Notes under the pieces: model-generated
What the model was told of the DNA's origin: nothing
The model's database searches: none
What the model saw: the letters and a program-made list of their open reading frames with translations, nothing else
NCBI RefSeq assembly: GCF_013256625.1
Contig: NZ_CP053911.1
Span: 1 to 64,000, forward strand
Source of the DNA: Hymenobacter sp. BRD128
GTDB lineage: Bacteria; Bacteroidota; Bacteroidia; Cytophagales; Hymenobacteraceae
Length of the DNA stretch: 64,000 nt
Direction of reading: 5' to 3'
Part shown: positions 32,685-41,612 of the stretch, piece after piece
Position numbering within the stretch: position 1 is the stretch's first letter
Layout of the letters: every line of letters starts with the position of its first letter
Position numbers and translations under genes: made by a program

Positions 32685-33485
32685 CTACTTAGTCTGCGGA
32701 GTTGCGGTCAGGTCCTCTTGCTTTTGTTGCTGACTTAGGTAGACTACCAGCACTAGGATGGAAATCAGGAATAGACCACTGATGACGGTCGTGCTGATGC
32801 CCAGCCCACCATCTTTCGGGGCCTGGGTCAGCAAGTCACCTAGGGAAGCGCCCAGCGGCCGCGTGAGAATATAGGCGGCCCAAAACGCTAGCACGGCGTT
32901 GAGGTGCGCGTATCGGTAGCTCAGAAACACCGCCGCGATTAAGCCGCCAAACAGCAGCGCTGACTTCACATAGCCCAACCCCAGGCGCTCCCCAATCAGG
33001 TCACCAGCCGAGGTGCCCAGGGCAAACGTGCACAGAATGGCCGCCCAGTAAAACAGCTCCCGCCTGCTGGTTTCAATGCTGTGCACCGAAAGCGTCTTCT
33101 CGCTAGCGTACCACAACGCAAATACCACCACCAGCGCCACCCCAAAAATCACCGTCGTCGTGGTCAGACTGACCCCGAAATTATCGACCAGATTATCAGA
33201 AATCAGCGTCCCGACAATACTAACAAACACCACCACCGTCCAATACAGCGCGGGCACATACCGTTTCGCCCGCAGCTGCACCAGCAGCGCCACGACCAGT
33301 AGCCCGGCCATCAACAGAGAAGTTTTAGTCAAGCCCAGTTTCAGGTTGAACGCCAGGAAGTCAGCCGCCGTTTCGCCCACGGTCGTGGCCATAATCTTGA
33401 TAATCCAAAAAATCAGCGTCACCGCTGGTACCTTGTTGAGCATGGTGGTCGCCGTCGTGGGCAACTGCGTCGTGGTTATTTGCAT
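32685..33485 (-). CDS. COG4705-like polytopic membrane protein
   Basis: A 266-residue protein with about eight membrane segments. A repeated motif suggests internal duplication: KIMATTVGETAADFLAFNLK, TLISDNLVDNFGVS, LGTSAGDLIGERLGLGY and RPLGASLGDLLT, each with a GxxxxD core after a helix. This matches uncharacterised membrane proteins of the COG4705 type; transport is suspected but unproven. The start was placed at ATG 33485 (MQITTTQL); upstream codons are polar and unlikely. Confidence 0.75.
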   Translation of the reverse strand: MQITTTQLPTTATTMLNKVPAVTLIFWIIKIMATTVGETAADFLAFNLKLGLTKTSLLMAGLLVVALLVQLRAKRYVPALYWTVVVFVSIVGTLISDNLVDNFGVSLTTTTVIFGVALVVVFALWYASEKTLSVHSIETSRRELFYWAAILCTFALGTSAGDLIGERLGLGYVKSALLFGGLIAAVFLSYRYAHLNAVLAFWAAYILTRPLGASLGDLLTQAPKDGGLGISTTVISGLFLISILVLVVYLSQQQKQEDLTATPQTK

Positions 33486-33773
33486 CGGGTCTGGCAGGTT
33501 AAACGGGAATAGCAAGCCCTGGTCCCAGGTACTGTCTTTGCGTGGATAGCCCTGTTTTTGTTTTTTACCTAGAGAATCGCTTAGGGGTCTGATACGGCGG
33601 ACCCTCGAGACAGTTTTACTTCCCAATGTTCTCCTCAAAAACGCGTTGAGGCGGTCTATCTCATTCCATCGGCAGTCGCTGGGTGCTTCTTAGACCCTTT
33701 CCTTCTATACGCAGTTGGTACTTGCTAAAACTCTGCATTGAAAGGTCAATAAGGCTATTTGTTCACTAACGAG

Positions 33774-36194
33774 CTATTCAAATCCTCCACCAGCGTCTTC
33801 CTGATCATTTTTCTTATTAGGCTTTGCCGACTGGTTTTGGCCAAAGCGGTAGGCAAAACCCAGGAAGGCAATGCGCGATTCGCGTTTAAAGCGCTGGTCA
33901 GTGGCAAAGGCTGGGCCGTAGGCCGTGGAGTTAAAGTGCAGCGTATTGAATAGGTCAGATACCCGCAGCGTGATAGTACCCCGGTCGCCGAGTACGTTGT
34001 AGCGGGCGGCCACGTCCACGTTGAAATTGGCGCTGCGCGTGCCCTGGGCCGTGTTGATGGGCGAACGGTAGTTGAGCGCCAGTTGCGCCCCTAGCTGCTT
34101 GGTGATGGTGAAGTTGTTATTGAGGCGCGCGGTGTACACCTGGCTGGACGTATTAATGGGTACCCCACCCGACGAACCTTTGATGATGCGCCGGAAGGTG
34201 GAGGCCGTCAGGTTCGCTTTCCAGAATTCGGTGAGCGGGCTGGCGCCCACCAGCTCCAGGCCAGCCGACGTTTCCTGGCCCAGGTTTTGGCGGGTCGTGC
34301 TCGTGACGAGGCGGCCGGTGAGTGGGTCGGTAATTACCTGCCGAAAGCCCTGGGCCGTGTTAGTTTCGAGGCGGTAAAAGGCCGTGGTACTCAAGCTGCG
34401 CCCACCGCTGAAGTTCAGCTGGTCACCCAGCTCCACCGAGTGCACGTATTCGGGTAGCAGCGTAGGATTTCCCGTCACGAGGTTATACTGGTCCGAACGG
34501 TCGGTGAACGGGTTCAGCTCGCCCGCGTCGGGCCGTTGAATACGCTTGGAATAGCTCAGCTGCACGCGCTGGTCGTGGGGCAACTCGTAGGCCAGCACCG
34601 CGCTCGGAAACAGGTTGAAGTAGTGCTGGGTAAACTGTTCGGCGGTGGCCACCTGGTTGCCGTTTAGGCTGGTTTGCTCGCCGCGCAGCCCGAGCTGGTA
34701 GCTCAGCTTGCCCAGGGCGTTGGCATAAATACCGTAGGCTGCCTGTACGTATTGCTTATAAATGAAGCGGTTGGAAGGGTCAAAGCTCAGCGTCGGCACG
34801 CTGCTGAAGCGGTAGTCCAGGTCGTATTGCCGCAACGAGCTGCGGGCGCCCAGCTCAAAGCGACTTTTCTCACCCAGCGGGTGCACGTAATCGACTTGTG
34901 CCGTGCCTTGGGTAGTATGGTTAAGGGTGCGCTGCTGCTGAAGCGTCAAGGAATTGTCGCTAGGGTAAAGAATACTGGACGACACGTTGTTATCCCCCAA
35001 AAAGGGCGTGTAGACGGCGCTGGCCGTCAACTCCCGCCCTTCCTGCTTGGCCCAGGTGCGGCGGTAGTCGAGCGTCACATCGGCCGAGCGGAAGGTCCCG
35101 GTGGTGGCATTGGTGCGGTGGCTGGTACTAGTGGGCACCAGCTGGCTGCCCGTCGTCAGGTTCAGCTGGCGCGAGTCGAGCGTCTCGCCATTGGCCTGTA
35201 CGTTGAAGCGTGGCTGCACGGCCAGCGTTAGCGTTTGCTCGGGAGTGAGGGCGTAGTCGAAGCCCAGGCGCACGGCGTGCGAGGTCTGCAAATTGACGCC
35301 GTTACGGTCCTGGTGCAGCAGCAGGGAGGTGTCGCGGGCCGTAGTCGTCTGGTCAAGCGTGCCATAGATGCGGCGGCGGTCGCGGCGGAAATCATACGAG
35401 CCAAACAGGTTGAGCTTGCCCTGGCGGTAGTTGAGACTCAGCGAGGCGTTGGCCTTGTCGCCGGTGCCGGCCGTAGCGCTTACCTGACCATTGAGGCCAT
35501 CACGGCGCTCCTTTTTTAGTACGATGTTGAGAATGCCACCCGCCCCGCTGGCATCGTAGCGCGACGAGGGGTTGGTAATTACCTCCACGCTCTGGATGCT
35601 ACTGGCCGGAATCTGGTCGAGCGTGGTGGTCGTGGGCTTGCCATCAATGAAAATGGTGACGCCGCCCGAGCCCCGGATGCTCACCGCTCCGGTCTGATCC
35701 ACGGTTACAGAGGGCACGTTTTGCAGCGCGTCGATGGCCGTGCCGCCCGTCACGGTTAAGTCCTTGGTTACATCCACTACTTTCTTATCGAGGCCATCGC
35801 TCACCACAGGTCGCTCGGCCGTTACCACTACGTCGGTAAGTTGAGTAGCCGCCGTGCGCAAGCGCAGCGTACCCAGCGCGAGGGTCGGCACCGCCGCCGT
35901 GAGGACTACGGCCCGGCGACCGGTGCGGTAGCCTACCGCTGTGGCCCGCAGGATGTATTGGCCCAGCGGCGCCTTCAGTTCAAACTCCCCTGCTTCACTC
36001 GCCTGGGTGCCAGATACAAAAGTCGAGTCGGGGCTGTGTAGCAGTACCACACTGGCAAACGGAATAGGCTGGCCGCTCGCCACTTCCGACAGGGTACCAC
36101 GTACAGTACCCGTCTGGGCTTCCGCTATGAGGGTACCTAACGAGAGTAAGAGAAGCATCCCCCAGCGGGAGAGGAGTACTTGAAACAAAGGCAT
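33774..36194 (-). CDS. TonB-dependent receptor / outer-membrane beta-barrel protein
   Basis: An 806-residue receptor. A signal peptide (MLLLLSLGTLIAEAQ) is followed by a carboxypeptidase-like domain (TVRGTLSEVASGQPIPFASV). The plug contains AIDALQNVPSVTVDQTGAVS and VEVITNPSSRYDASGAGGIL. The barrel ends LGFAYRFGQNQSAKPNKK. It is the most divergent of the three receptors in the window. A ligand cannot be assigned, and no SusD or TonB gene is adjacent. Start at ATG 36194. Confidence 0.92.
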   Translation of the reverse strand: MPLFQVLLSRWGMLLLLSLGTLIAEAQTGTVRGTLSEVASGQPIPFASVVLLHSPDSTFVSGTQASEAGEFELKAPLGQYILRATAVGYRTGRRAVVLTAAVPTLALGTLRLRTAATQLTDVVVTAERPVVSDGLDKKVVDVTKDLTVTGGTAIDALQNVPSVTVDQTGAVSIRGSGGVTIFIDGKPTTTTLDQIPASSIQSVEVITNPSSRYDASGAGGILNIVLKKERRDGLNGQVSATAGTGDKANASLSLNYRQGKLNLFGSYDFRRDRRRIYGTLDQTTTARDTSLLLHQDRNGVNLQTSHAVRLGFDYALTPEQTLTLAVQPRFNVQANGETLDSRQLNLTTGSQLVPTSTSHRTNATTGTFRSADVTLDYRRTWAKQEGRELTASAVYTPFLGDNNVSSSILYPSDNSLTLQQQRTLNHTTQGTAQVDYVHPLGEKSRFELGARSSLRQYDLDYRFSSVPTLSFDPSNRFIYKQYVQAAYGIYANALGKLSYQLGLRGEQTSLNGNQVATAEQFTQHYFNLFPSAVLAYELPHDQRVQLSYSKRIQRPDAGELNPFTDRSDQYNLVTGNPTLLPEYVHSVELGDQLNFSGGRSLSTTAFYRLETNTAQGFRQVITDPLTGRLVTSTTRQNLGQETSAGLELVGASPLTEFWKANLTASTFRRIIKGSSGGVPINTSSQVYTARLNNNFTITKQLGAQLALNYRSPINTAQGTRSANFNVDVAARYNVLGDRGTITLRVSDLFNTLHFNSTAYGPAFATDQRFKRESRIAFLGFAYRFGQNQSAKPNKKNDQEDAGGGFE

Positions 36195-36673
36195 TTGGAT
36201 ACGAATAAACTGAGGGGCACGAAGCCAAGAACAACTAAGTGCCTACTTAATAGCAGATGGGCGAGTCATTGATGACTCCTTCTGCAACCGCCGCCGCACT
36301 TGACAGCTACGTTATGCTTAAAGTTCGGGGTTAATTCTGTCGCATTTCGGCTCGTCCTGCGAGGTGCCTACTCGTTTGTCTGCGCCAATTGGGATGTAGT
36401 AGGTTATCTAATAGGCTAAAGGTCTTGGGCCATTGACGTCGAGCAGCCACGCTACCGTGGTTTTTTTATCTGCCCGCCCGGCAGGAGGCCCGACGAACCC
36501 TCGCTTACAGAAACCGCACAGTATTAGCCGCTCCACTCTAGCTTCATCCTACCCTTCCTTTTTCAGAAGAGTATCTGTGAGGTGGTCTATCTAAGCCGCA
36601 CTCCATTAGGGCGCCGCCGGGTCCACTCTTGCTGGTTGACCCGCTCTTGTTTCGGAAACTCCCGGCCGCCTGC
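36195..36673. other. Non-coding region with a solo IS3-type end
   Basis: TGAGGTGGTCTATCTAAGCC at 36578-36597, continuing CGCAC, is the left end of the IS3 type found at 40336, with no matching second end. The rest has no supported gene. Confidence 0.5.
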
Positions 36674-37354
36674 TTAGCCGACAGAGCGGAAGGTGCCGCC
36701 TGGGGTCTGACCGGGCGCCTCGTCCAGGGCAGCAGCCAGGCCCGGCACGTAGCGTGCAACGATCTCGGCGGTGGTGGGCGCGGGGCTCACCTGGGCCACC
36801 AGGGCGGCTAATGCTGCGCGGGAGGGAACGGGCGTCAAGGTCCCGGGGGCCGTCTGGCAATAGAGCAGCTGATAGGCGGGGCAATGGTAGAGCGTCAGGC
36901 CGCAGTAGAGGCGTTGCACGAGCACTTGAGCAGCCGGCCAGCCGGGCAAGGTTACCCACGCGGCCGGACCGGGGACGGCAAGTAGGGCTGGGGGCAACCA
37001 GCCAGCCGGGTCCCGGTCCGGGTCGGGGGCAGGCGCTACCGCCGGGGAGACGAAGGCCTGGGCCATATGAGTGCCCACCTGCACGGCCAGCTGGCCGAGG
37101 GCCGACCCGGCGGCGATCACGCCCACGTTCTGCCAGCTAAAGGCCAGAGGCGTCGAGGAAGCAGCACCCGGAGTCGGCGGGAGCGGGTCCGCGAGGGGAC
37201 CAGAGAGGGGAGTAGGCCGGGCCGCCGCACGCGCTCGGCAGGCGAGCGTGTTGCAGGAGTTGCTGCAGTAGCGCCGGGCTTTGTGGGCCGCTTCGAAGGC
37301 CGTGCCGCAGTGGGCGCAGGTGAGCGCGCGCAGCGGGCGTTTATGGTAAGGCAT
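36674..37354 (-). CDS. Zinc-ribbon protein (copy 2)
   Basis: A 226-residue protein. The N-terminal zinc ribbon (CAHCGTAFEAAHKARRYCSN then SC) has the same spacing as the protein at 21037-21738. A Pro/Ala linker follows, then a hydrophobic helix (NVGVIAAGSALGQLAVQVG). The C-terminal domain, WVTLPGWPAAQVLVQRLYCG to the end, bears no resemblance to the other copy. The start was set at ATG 37354, 12 bp from a strong palindrome. Function unknown; a DNA- or RNA-binding N terminus with swapped effector domains is inferred. Confidence 0.7.
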   Translation of the reverse strand: MPYHKRPLRALTCAHCGTAFEAAHKARRYCSNSCNTLACRARAAARPTPLSGPLADPLPPTPGAASSTPLAFSWQNVGVIAAGSALGQLAVQVGTHMAQAFVSPAVAPAPDPDRDPAGWLPPALLAVPGPAAWVTLPGWPAAQVLVQRLYCGLTLYHCPAYQLLYCQTAPGTLTPVPSRAALAALVAQVSPAPTTAEIVARYVPGLAAALDEAPGQTPGGTFRSVG

Positions 37355-37366
37355 GCGTACAGACAA

Positions 37367-37400
37367 TTTTCAATTAACTTTAATTGAAGTTAATTGAAAA
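37367..37400. promoter_or_regulatory. 14-bp-arm palindromic operator
   Basis: TTTTCAATTAACTT (37367-37380) and AAGTTAATTGAAAA (37387-37400) are exact complements around TAATTG. The site is AT-rich in a GC-rich context and 12 bp upstream of the zinc-ribbon ATG, so it probably overlaps the promoter and binds a regulator, possibly the encoded protein itself. Confidence 0.65.
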
Positions 37401-37428
37401 GTAACCAAGTGCGGTCGACTAGGATCCT

Positions 37429-37487
37429 ACGTACCCCCTGCTCGGCCCACCCGCAACTGGCAGCCGCTCCACGAGCAGGGGGTACGT
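37429..37487. repeat. 16-bp inverted repeat
   Basis: ACGTACCCCCTGCTCG (37429-37444) pairs exactly with 37472-37487; the loop is 27 nt. It lies upstream of the zinc-ribbon operator. The following 37488-37917 is non-coding and has nothing else recognisable. Confidence 0.7.
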
Positions 37488-37925
37488 TGGTTGCCCGGTT
37501 TACGAGAACTGGCTAGCGGGTACTACGGCGCTGCAAAGACCACGGCTGGCGAGCCTGACTCCAGCAGGTGGGCCAAGCTTACTACCAGCAGAGTAGCCCG
37601 CTGCTTTACGTATTGGAAATTATAAGACTCGCCAAAAGCTTTTTGATCTTGTAAGTAGCAATCTTTTACGATCAATTAACTTATTAAGTGGCAAAAGAAT
37701 AAGACCACTGTTCGGCTATCAACTCAGCTGTTTGCGGCTCCACTGGTCTGCATAATGGCCGGGTAATGATTAAAAATCTGTTACGTTTCAGATAGTGACG
37801 GGTTCCAGTAACACAACCACGACTGCAGTGGCAACCAACGGCTAGGTTCCTGGACTTCACTAAGAGGGCTTACACGGGTGAGAGGTAGCAATGTATCCTA
37901 GGATCACTACCCTACTATAGCGGAT

Positions 37926-38545
37926 TCATGAACGGTGTACGTGATAGCCACAGTGATTAAACCACGCTTTCGCATCGGGGCCAGTAAGCCAGTCGATGGC
38001 GGTATGTAAGGCTTCTTCGAGCGCGTCGCGGGTCCGTGCCTGGGCGTGGCGCAGCTTGGTTTTGAGCTTGCTCCAGGCCTGCTCGATGGGGGTAAAGTCG
38101 GGCGAGTAGGGGGGCAGAAACAGCACTTCGATGCCGCGCCGGGCTAGCCACTCCCGCAGCCCGGTCAGGTGATGCACCCGCAGGTTGTCGAGGACCAGCA
38201 CGTCCCCGCGCCGTAGCTGCGGGGCCAGGATGCGGCTGATATACAGGGCGAAGCTGCGCTGATTCAAGGCCCCTTCCAGCACCTGGACCCCGTGCAGCCC
38301 GTGCACGGACAAGGCGCCAATTAAGGTTAGGGAGCGGGCCGGGCGGCGCAACGGTACGGCCCCACTCACACGCTGGCCGGCCTGCGCCCGGCCATAGCGC
38401 CGCGTGTAGTCTAGGCGCAGGCCGGTCTCGTCCAGAAAATGAAAGCGGGCTACGTCGGGGCGTTGCGCGATAGCCGCGACGTGCGCGCTGCGCAAGGCGT
38501 GTACCCGGGGCGTATCGCGCTCAGTGGCGTGCAGGCTTTTTTTTA
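37926..38545 (-). CDS. IS630 transposase, DDE part
   Basis: The catalytic half, read in the frame joined to the upstream ORF through an A8 run on the minus strand (38544-38537). Motifs are HFLDETGLRLDYTRRYG, VLVLDNLRVHH and FLPPYSPDFTPIEQAWSKLK, supplying D, D and E. The upstream frame ends RRKKKPARH and this one reads KKSLHATERDTPRV, so a slip on the A8 run would make the full transposase, as known for IS630 relatives. Confidence 0.88.
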
Positions 38546-38886
38546 CGTCGCCAGCCTTGTTCGTGTAGCACCCGCCAGACGGAGCCCCGGCTAACGGCTT
38601 GCCCGCGCTCAACCAGCAGGAGCGTCTGTAACTCGGCCAGGGTGGCATCGGGTTGGGCCGCCACCTGCTCCCCGAGCCAGGCCTGCGCCGCCGCATCCAG
38701 GCAGCGGGCCGGACCACCGCGGCCGGGCAGGGCGGCCAACTGCCCGCTTTGCCGCTGGCGACGCAGCAGCTTGCCGACGAAGGCCACACTCACGCAAAAC
38801 CGGGCGGCGACGTGGGCTTGTCGCGCCCCGGGCTCGGCACACGCTTGCGCGATACGCTGCCGCAAATCAAGAGAATAGGCTTGCAT
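38521..38886 (-). CDS. IS630 transposase, HTH part
   Basis: A 121-residue protein with tandem helix-turn-helix segments: YSLDLRQRIAQACAEPGARQ, VAARFCVSVAFVGKLLRRQR and VSRGSVWRVLHEQGWRRKKK. It ends at the A8 slippery run shared with the DDE part. Confidence 0.88.
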   Translation of the reverse strand: MQAYSLDLRQRIAQACAEPGARQAHVAARFCVSVAFVGKLLRRQRQSGQLAALPGRGGPARCLDAAAQAWLGEQVAAQPDATLAELQTLLLVERGQAVSRGSVWRVLHEQGWRRKKKPARH

Positions 38887-38941
38887 ACACCCGGTACGTA
38901 AACAGCTTTATAGTAGCTACACCGTTCTAGAATCCGCTATA

Positions 38942-39099
38942 ATTACCGGATTGCTTGAGTCATTATTGATTTTGCTGTCAATATCATATACTTGAGGCGG
39001 AAACCCACCGGGCACATTGAAAGTAACCGGCGACTGTGCCCAACTGCTTGAACTGTATAAGAGGCAGCAAAGAATTATAAATGAGAAAAGTTGTTTCAT
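38942..39099 (-). pseudogene. Small secreted protein truncated by IS630
   Basis: From ATG 39099 there is a clear signal peptide (LFSFIILCCLLYSSSSWAQ), then SPVTFNVPGGFPPQVYDIDS. The frame enters the IS630 right end at 38941 and stops a few codons inside it, so the native C terminus is lost. It was probably in an operon with the porin-like gene, whose stop is about 40 bp upstream. Confidence 0.65.
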
Positions 39100-39136
39100 A
39101 CTGGTTTTTGAGGAAAAGAGGTGAAAAATGAAAAAG

Positions 39137-39865
39137 TTATTTGCCAAAAAGGTAGGCCACCTGGATTTCTGTTAGCCTGGAGTTAATTGTAGGCGAAGGG
39201 GAATTAAGTGCAGAGTTGGCAGCTATATCAGCTATACCAAAGCGGTAAAAAGCTTGCACGGCAATGCTGCGGTACTTATAGCCCAAGCCACCTTTGATGC
39301 CCGCATCCCACCGCTGCAAGTAGTAAGCAGTGGTACCAAGCGGATAGTCTTTCGCAACCTTAATCTCATCGCTGACTGAATACTCAACTGTTCTAACCCC
39401 ATCCGTATCAAGAATATCGACGGTACGCTTGCCACTTAACAACACCCCAACGCTGACGCCCCCTGTTAGAAAGAACCCTTTTTGGGATTGGCTAAAAAAG
39501 TACAGCACATCAACCGGAAGCTCTACCCGATTCAGTGCATATGCGCTCTTATACTGGGTAGAATTATGGCTTCCTGGGTCTGTGGAAGGAACAATTTCGT
39601 TGGTCGTAAAGCCTGTGCGCAAGTAGCGTAACCCAGTCGATAGGGACCAGTGGTTACCAAAGGGCAAGTTGCTAGTAAGCCCGGCAGCCAATCCTGTCTG
39701 ATAACCAGTAGAAAGTGAACCATAGTGATTCGCTTCTGTCACATACCTAACAGCACCATTATTGAGACCTAGTTGCAATCCGAATTGAGGGCCGCTTTGA
39801 GCGTATGCACTGAAAGTAAAAAGATTGCAAAGGGATGCAGCAGATAGTGAGTGGAGAATATTCAT
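39137..39865 (-). CDS. Outer-membrane beta-barrel (porin-like) protein
   Basis: A 242-residue protein. A signal peptide (SLCNLFTFSAYAQ) is followed by alternating beta strands (FGLQLGLNNGAVRYV, WSLSTGLRYLRTGF, VELPVDVLYFFS, FFLTGGVSVGVLLSG). It ends in a strand with a terminal aromatic signal (LTEIQVAYLFGK). It fits the OMP_b-brl_2 type. The gene is visibly AT-richer than its neighbours and lies between an IS630 and IS3 relics, which suggests acquisition from another source. Confidence 0.8.
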   Translation of the reverse strand: MNILHSLSAASLCNLFTFSAYAQSGPQFGLQLGLNNGAVRYVTEANHYGSLSTGYQTGLAAGLTSNLPFGNHWSLSTGLRYLRTGFTTNEIVPSTDPGSHNSTQYKSAYALNRVELPVDVLYFFSQSQKGFFLTGGVSVGVLLSGKRTVDILDTDGVRTVEYSVSDEIKVAKDYPLGTTAYYLQRWDAGIKGGLGYKYRSIAVQAFYRFGIADIAANSALNSPSPTINSRLTEIQVAYLFGK

Positions 39866-40229
39866 GATACGTTTGAGAATGAATTAGCTTATATTCATCA
39901 GCGTTAAGCTATGAACGACTGCTATTTCCCAATAGCAAAAGGGGGCATTGAAGTAATTTAGAATAAACGCAAACACTCAGAACAGGAAGGGCATGAAAAT
40001 CAGAGCTTAGTGTCTTAGCAGACATTAAGTATTTTGATGCAACCTGAAAGTATAATTGGAGCGGAAGTAGCGCGGAAACTGCCCGATGGTATCCAGCAGT
40101 CAGATAATAATGATGCAAGTATACACTGCAGTGTGCATTTTGCCAAAAACAAATACGAATAGTTTAGCTCTATTAATAGATTTTGTTAAATATATAAATA
40201 ATATTTTTTAATCTGCACTAACGCTTGAC
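39866..40229. other. AT-rich non-coding region
   Basis: Contains the 12-bp palindrome ACACTGCAGTGT (40123-40134), possibly regulatory for the porin-like gene. No supported gene. Confidence 0.4.
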
Positions 40230-40335
40230 TGAGGTGGTCGGGTTCAAATGGACACGGAAGGTAGATTGAAAAGATAGTGGAGTTCGATTTCAAGCGGGGT
40301 ACAGTAGCCCAGCGCGAAATGTAACCGTTGGGTAT
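40230..40335 (-). pseudogene. IS3 relic, OrfB C terminus and one end
   Basis: The terminal sequence TGAGGTGGTCGGG (40230) resembles the end of the IS3 at 14156. The minus strand reads TQRLHFALGYCTPLEIELHY, the C-terminal signature of IS3 OrfB, then stops. It is cut off at 40336 by the next IS3 element. Confidence 0.8.
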
Positions 40336-40348
40336 TGAGGTGGTCTAG

Positions 40349-41227
40349 CTAGGCCGCACAGAATTGGGACGCAGTTTGAAAATGGGTTTCGAAGTGATTA
40401 GGGGCGAGGTAGCCGAGGGCCGAATGCCGCCGCTCAGCATTGTACTAGGCGAGATAGTGGCTGATTTCCAGACGCGCCTCGGCTAAGTTGCGGAAGCTGC
40501 CGCCGTCAAGCAATTCGGTTTTGAAGCGGCTCCAAAAGGATTCGGCGTGGGCATTATCGTAGCAGTTGCCGCGCCGACTCATGCTTTGCATAGCCTCGTG
40601 ACGAGCTACTAAGGCCTTAAAGTTGGTGGCCGAGTACTGACTGCCCTGGTCGGAATGGACTAGTAATCCAGTCGCTGGCTGGCGCACAGCCAAGGCGCGG
40701 CGTAGGGCCGCGCTGACCAGGTCTTCGGGCATGGATTCGCGCACGTCCCAGCCCACGATTTTGCGTGAGTAGCGGTCGAGCCAGGTGGCTAGGTAGAGCC
40801 AGCCGCCGCCTTGTTTGGGCAAATAGGTGCTATCCCCCACCCAGACCTGATTGGGCGCGGTGGGCGCAGGTTGGCCCAGCAACAGGTTCGGCGCGGCGCG
40901 CACGTTGGGGTCGGAGTTGGTCGTGCGGGGCACAAACGAGCGCGGTTGCTGGGCGCGCAAGCCCGCGGTGGCCAACGCCCGCCGGATACGCCAGCGGCCT
41001 ACTGGGTAGCCCTTGGCGTGCAGCTCGGCTCGCAGACGGCGGGTGCCGTAACGGGCAACGTGCCACCTAAACTCCGCGCGGACAACTACTTGCCATGCTG
41101 GCTCCGGCGCAGGCAGCTGGCGACGCTGCCAGGCATAGTACGCGCTAGCCGACACGCGCAGCACCTGACAGAGCTGGCGCACGGGCACTTGCCCTTGGCG
41201 CTGGGTAATGTAGCGGTAGGTGCTCAC
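40349..41227 (-). pseudogene. IS3 transposase OrfB with in-frame TAG
   Basis: The DDE domain is intact (VWVGDSTYLP, LLVHSDQGSQY, DNAHAESFWSRFKTE), but a TAG at 40445-40447 interrupts the conserved tail. Beyond it the same frame continues YNAERRHSALGYLAPNHFE to a stop at 40349. The normal residue is usually Tyr, so TAC to TAG is the simplest change. The transposase is probably inactive, or weakly active by readthrough. Confidence 0.85.
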
Positions 41228-41526
41228 CGGGTCGGCTGGCCGAAGATGACCAAGGCTTTTTTTAAAATATCGAGCTCCTGCTCCGCCCGTTTCAACTGGG
41301 CGCGCAGTTGGCGCACTTCCGGGTCACGGGCGACCTCTACGCTGCCTACTTCGGCCACAAGTTGGGCCTGCTGCCAGCGATAAAGTAGCTTGGGGCTGAT
41401 GCCTAATTGCTGGGCCGCCGCCTGCGTGCTGCGGCTCTCCGAGGCCAGGCGCAACGCCTCGGCTTTGAAGGCGTCATCGTATTTGCGCCGCTTATCCGGC
41501 GTCTTCTTGCTCTTTTCTGCGCTCAT
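41224..41526 (-). CDS. IS3 transposase OrfA
   Basis: A 100-residue HTH_Tnp_1 protein (AFKAEALRLASESRSTQAAA, ISPKLLYRWQQAQL) with a coiled-coil tail (LRAQLKRAEQELDILKKA). An A7 run on the minus strand in ATTTTAAAAAAAGCC near 41255 is the expected -1 frameshift site. Its stop overlaps the OrfB start. Confidence 0.92.
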   Translation of the reverse strand: MSAEKSKKTPDKRRKYDDAFKAEALRLASESRSTQAAAQQLGISPKLLYRWQQAQLVAEVGSVEVARDPEVRQLRAQLKRAEQELDILKKALVIFGQPTR

Positions 41527-41578
41527 GACTCAGGAAATATGCGTCCTGCTTCTGTGCGCCTTAACTAGACCACCCCAG

Positions 41579-41606
41579 TTGCCGGCTATTCTCGACTGTA
41601 CTTTTG
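41579..41606 (+). promoter_or_regulatory. Bacteroidota-type promoter of the Fic gene
   Basis: TTG (41579-41581), 17 bp, then TACTTTTG (41599-41606) match the TTG / TAnnTTTG promoter. The -33 box begins 2 bp outside the IS3 end. The ATG of fic is only 6 bp beyond the -7 box, so the transcript would be nearly leaderless. Confidence 0.6.
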
Positions 41607-41612
41607 CCCACT

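Larger units (their letters stand above)
37918..38941 (-). mobile_element. IS630-family element
   Basis: Inverted ends GCGGATTC-N2-GAACGGTGTA at the left and the complement at the right, flanked by TA as expected for IS630 target choice. It carries two overlapping minus-strand ORFs. It has cut the 3' end of the small secreted gene at 38942-39099. Confidence 0.88.
40336..41577 (-). mobile_element. IS3-family element with broken OrfB
   Basis: Ends TGAGGTGGTCTAGCT (40336) and the complement of TGGGGTGGTCTAGTT (ending 41577), with inner CGCACAG at both. OrfA and OrfB overlap. No target duplication is seen, and the left side is inserted into an older IS3 relic. Confidence 0.85.

Noticed and set aside
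39909..40118. 69-codon ORF in the AT-rich region
   Set aside because: No start context, signal or motif; it lies in probable regulatory DNA upstream of the porin-like gene.
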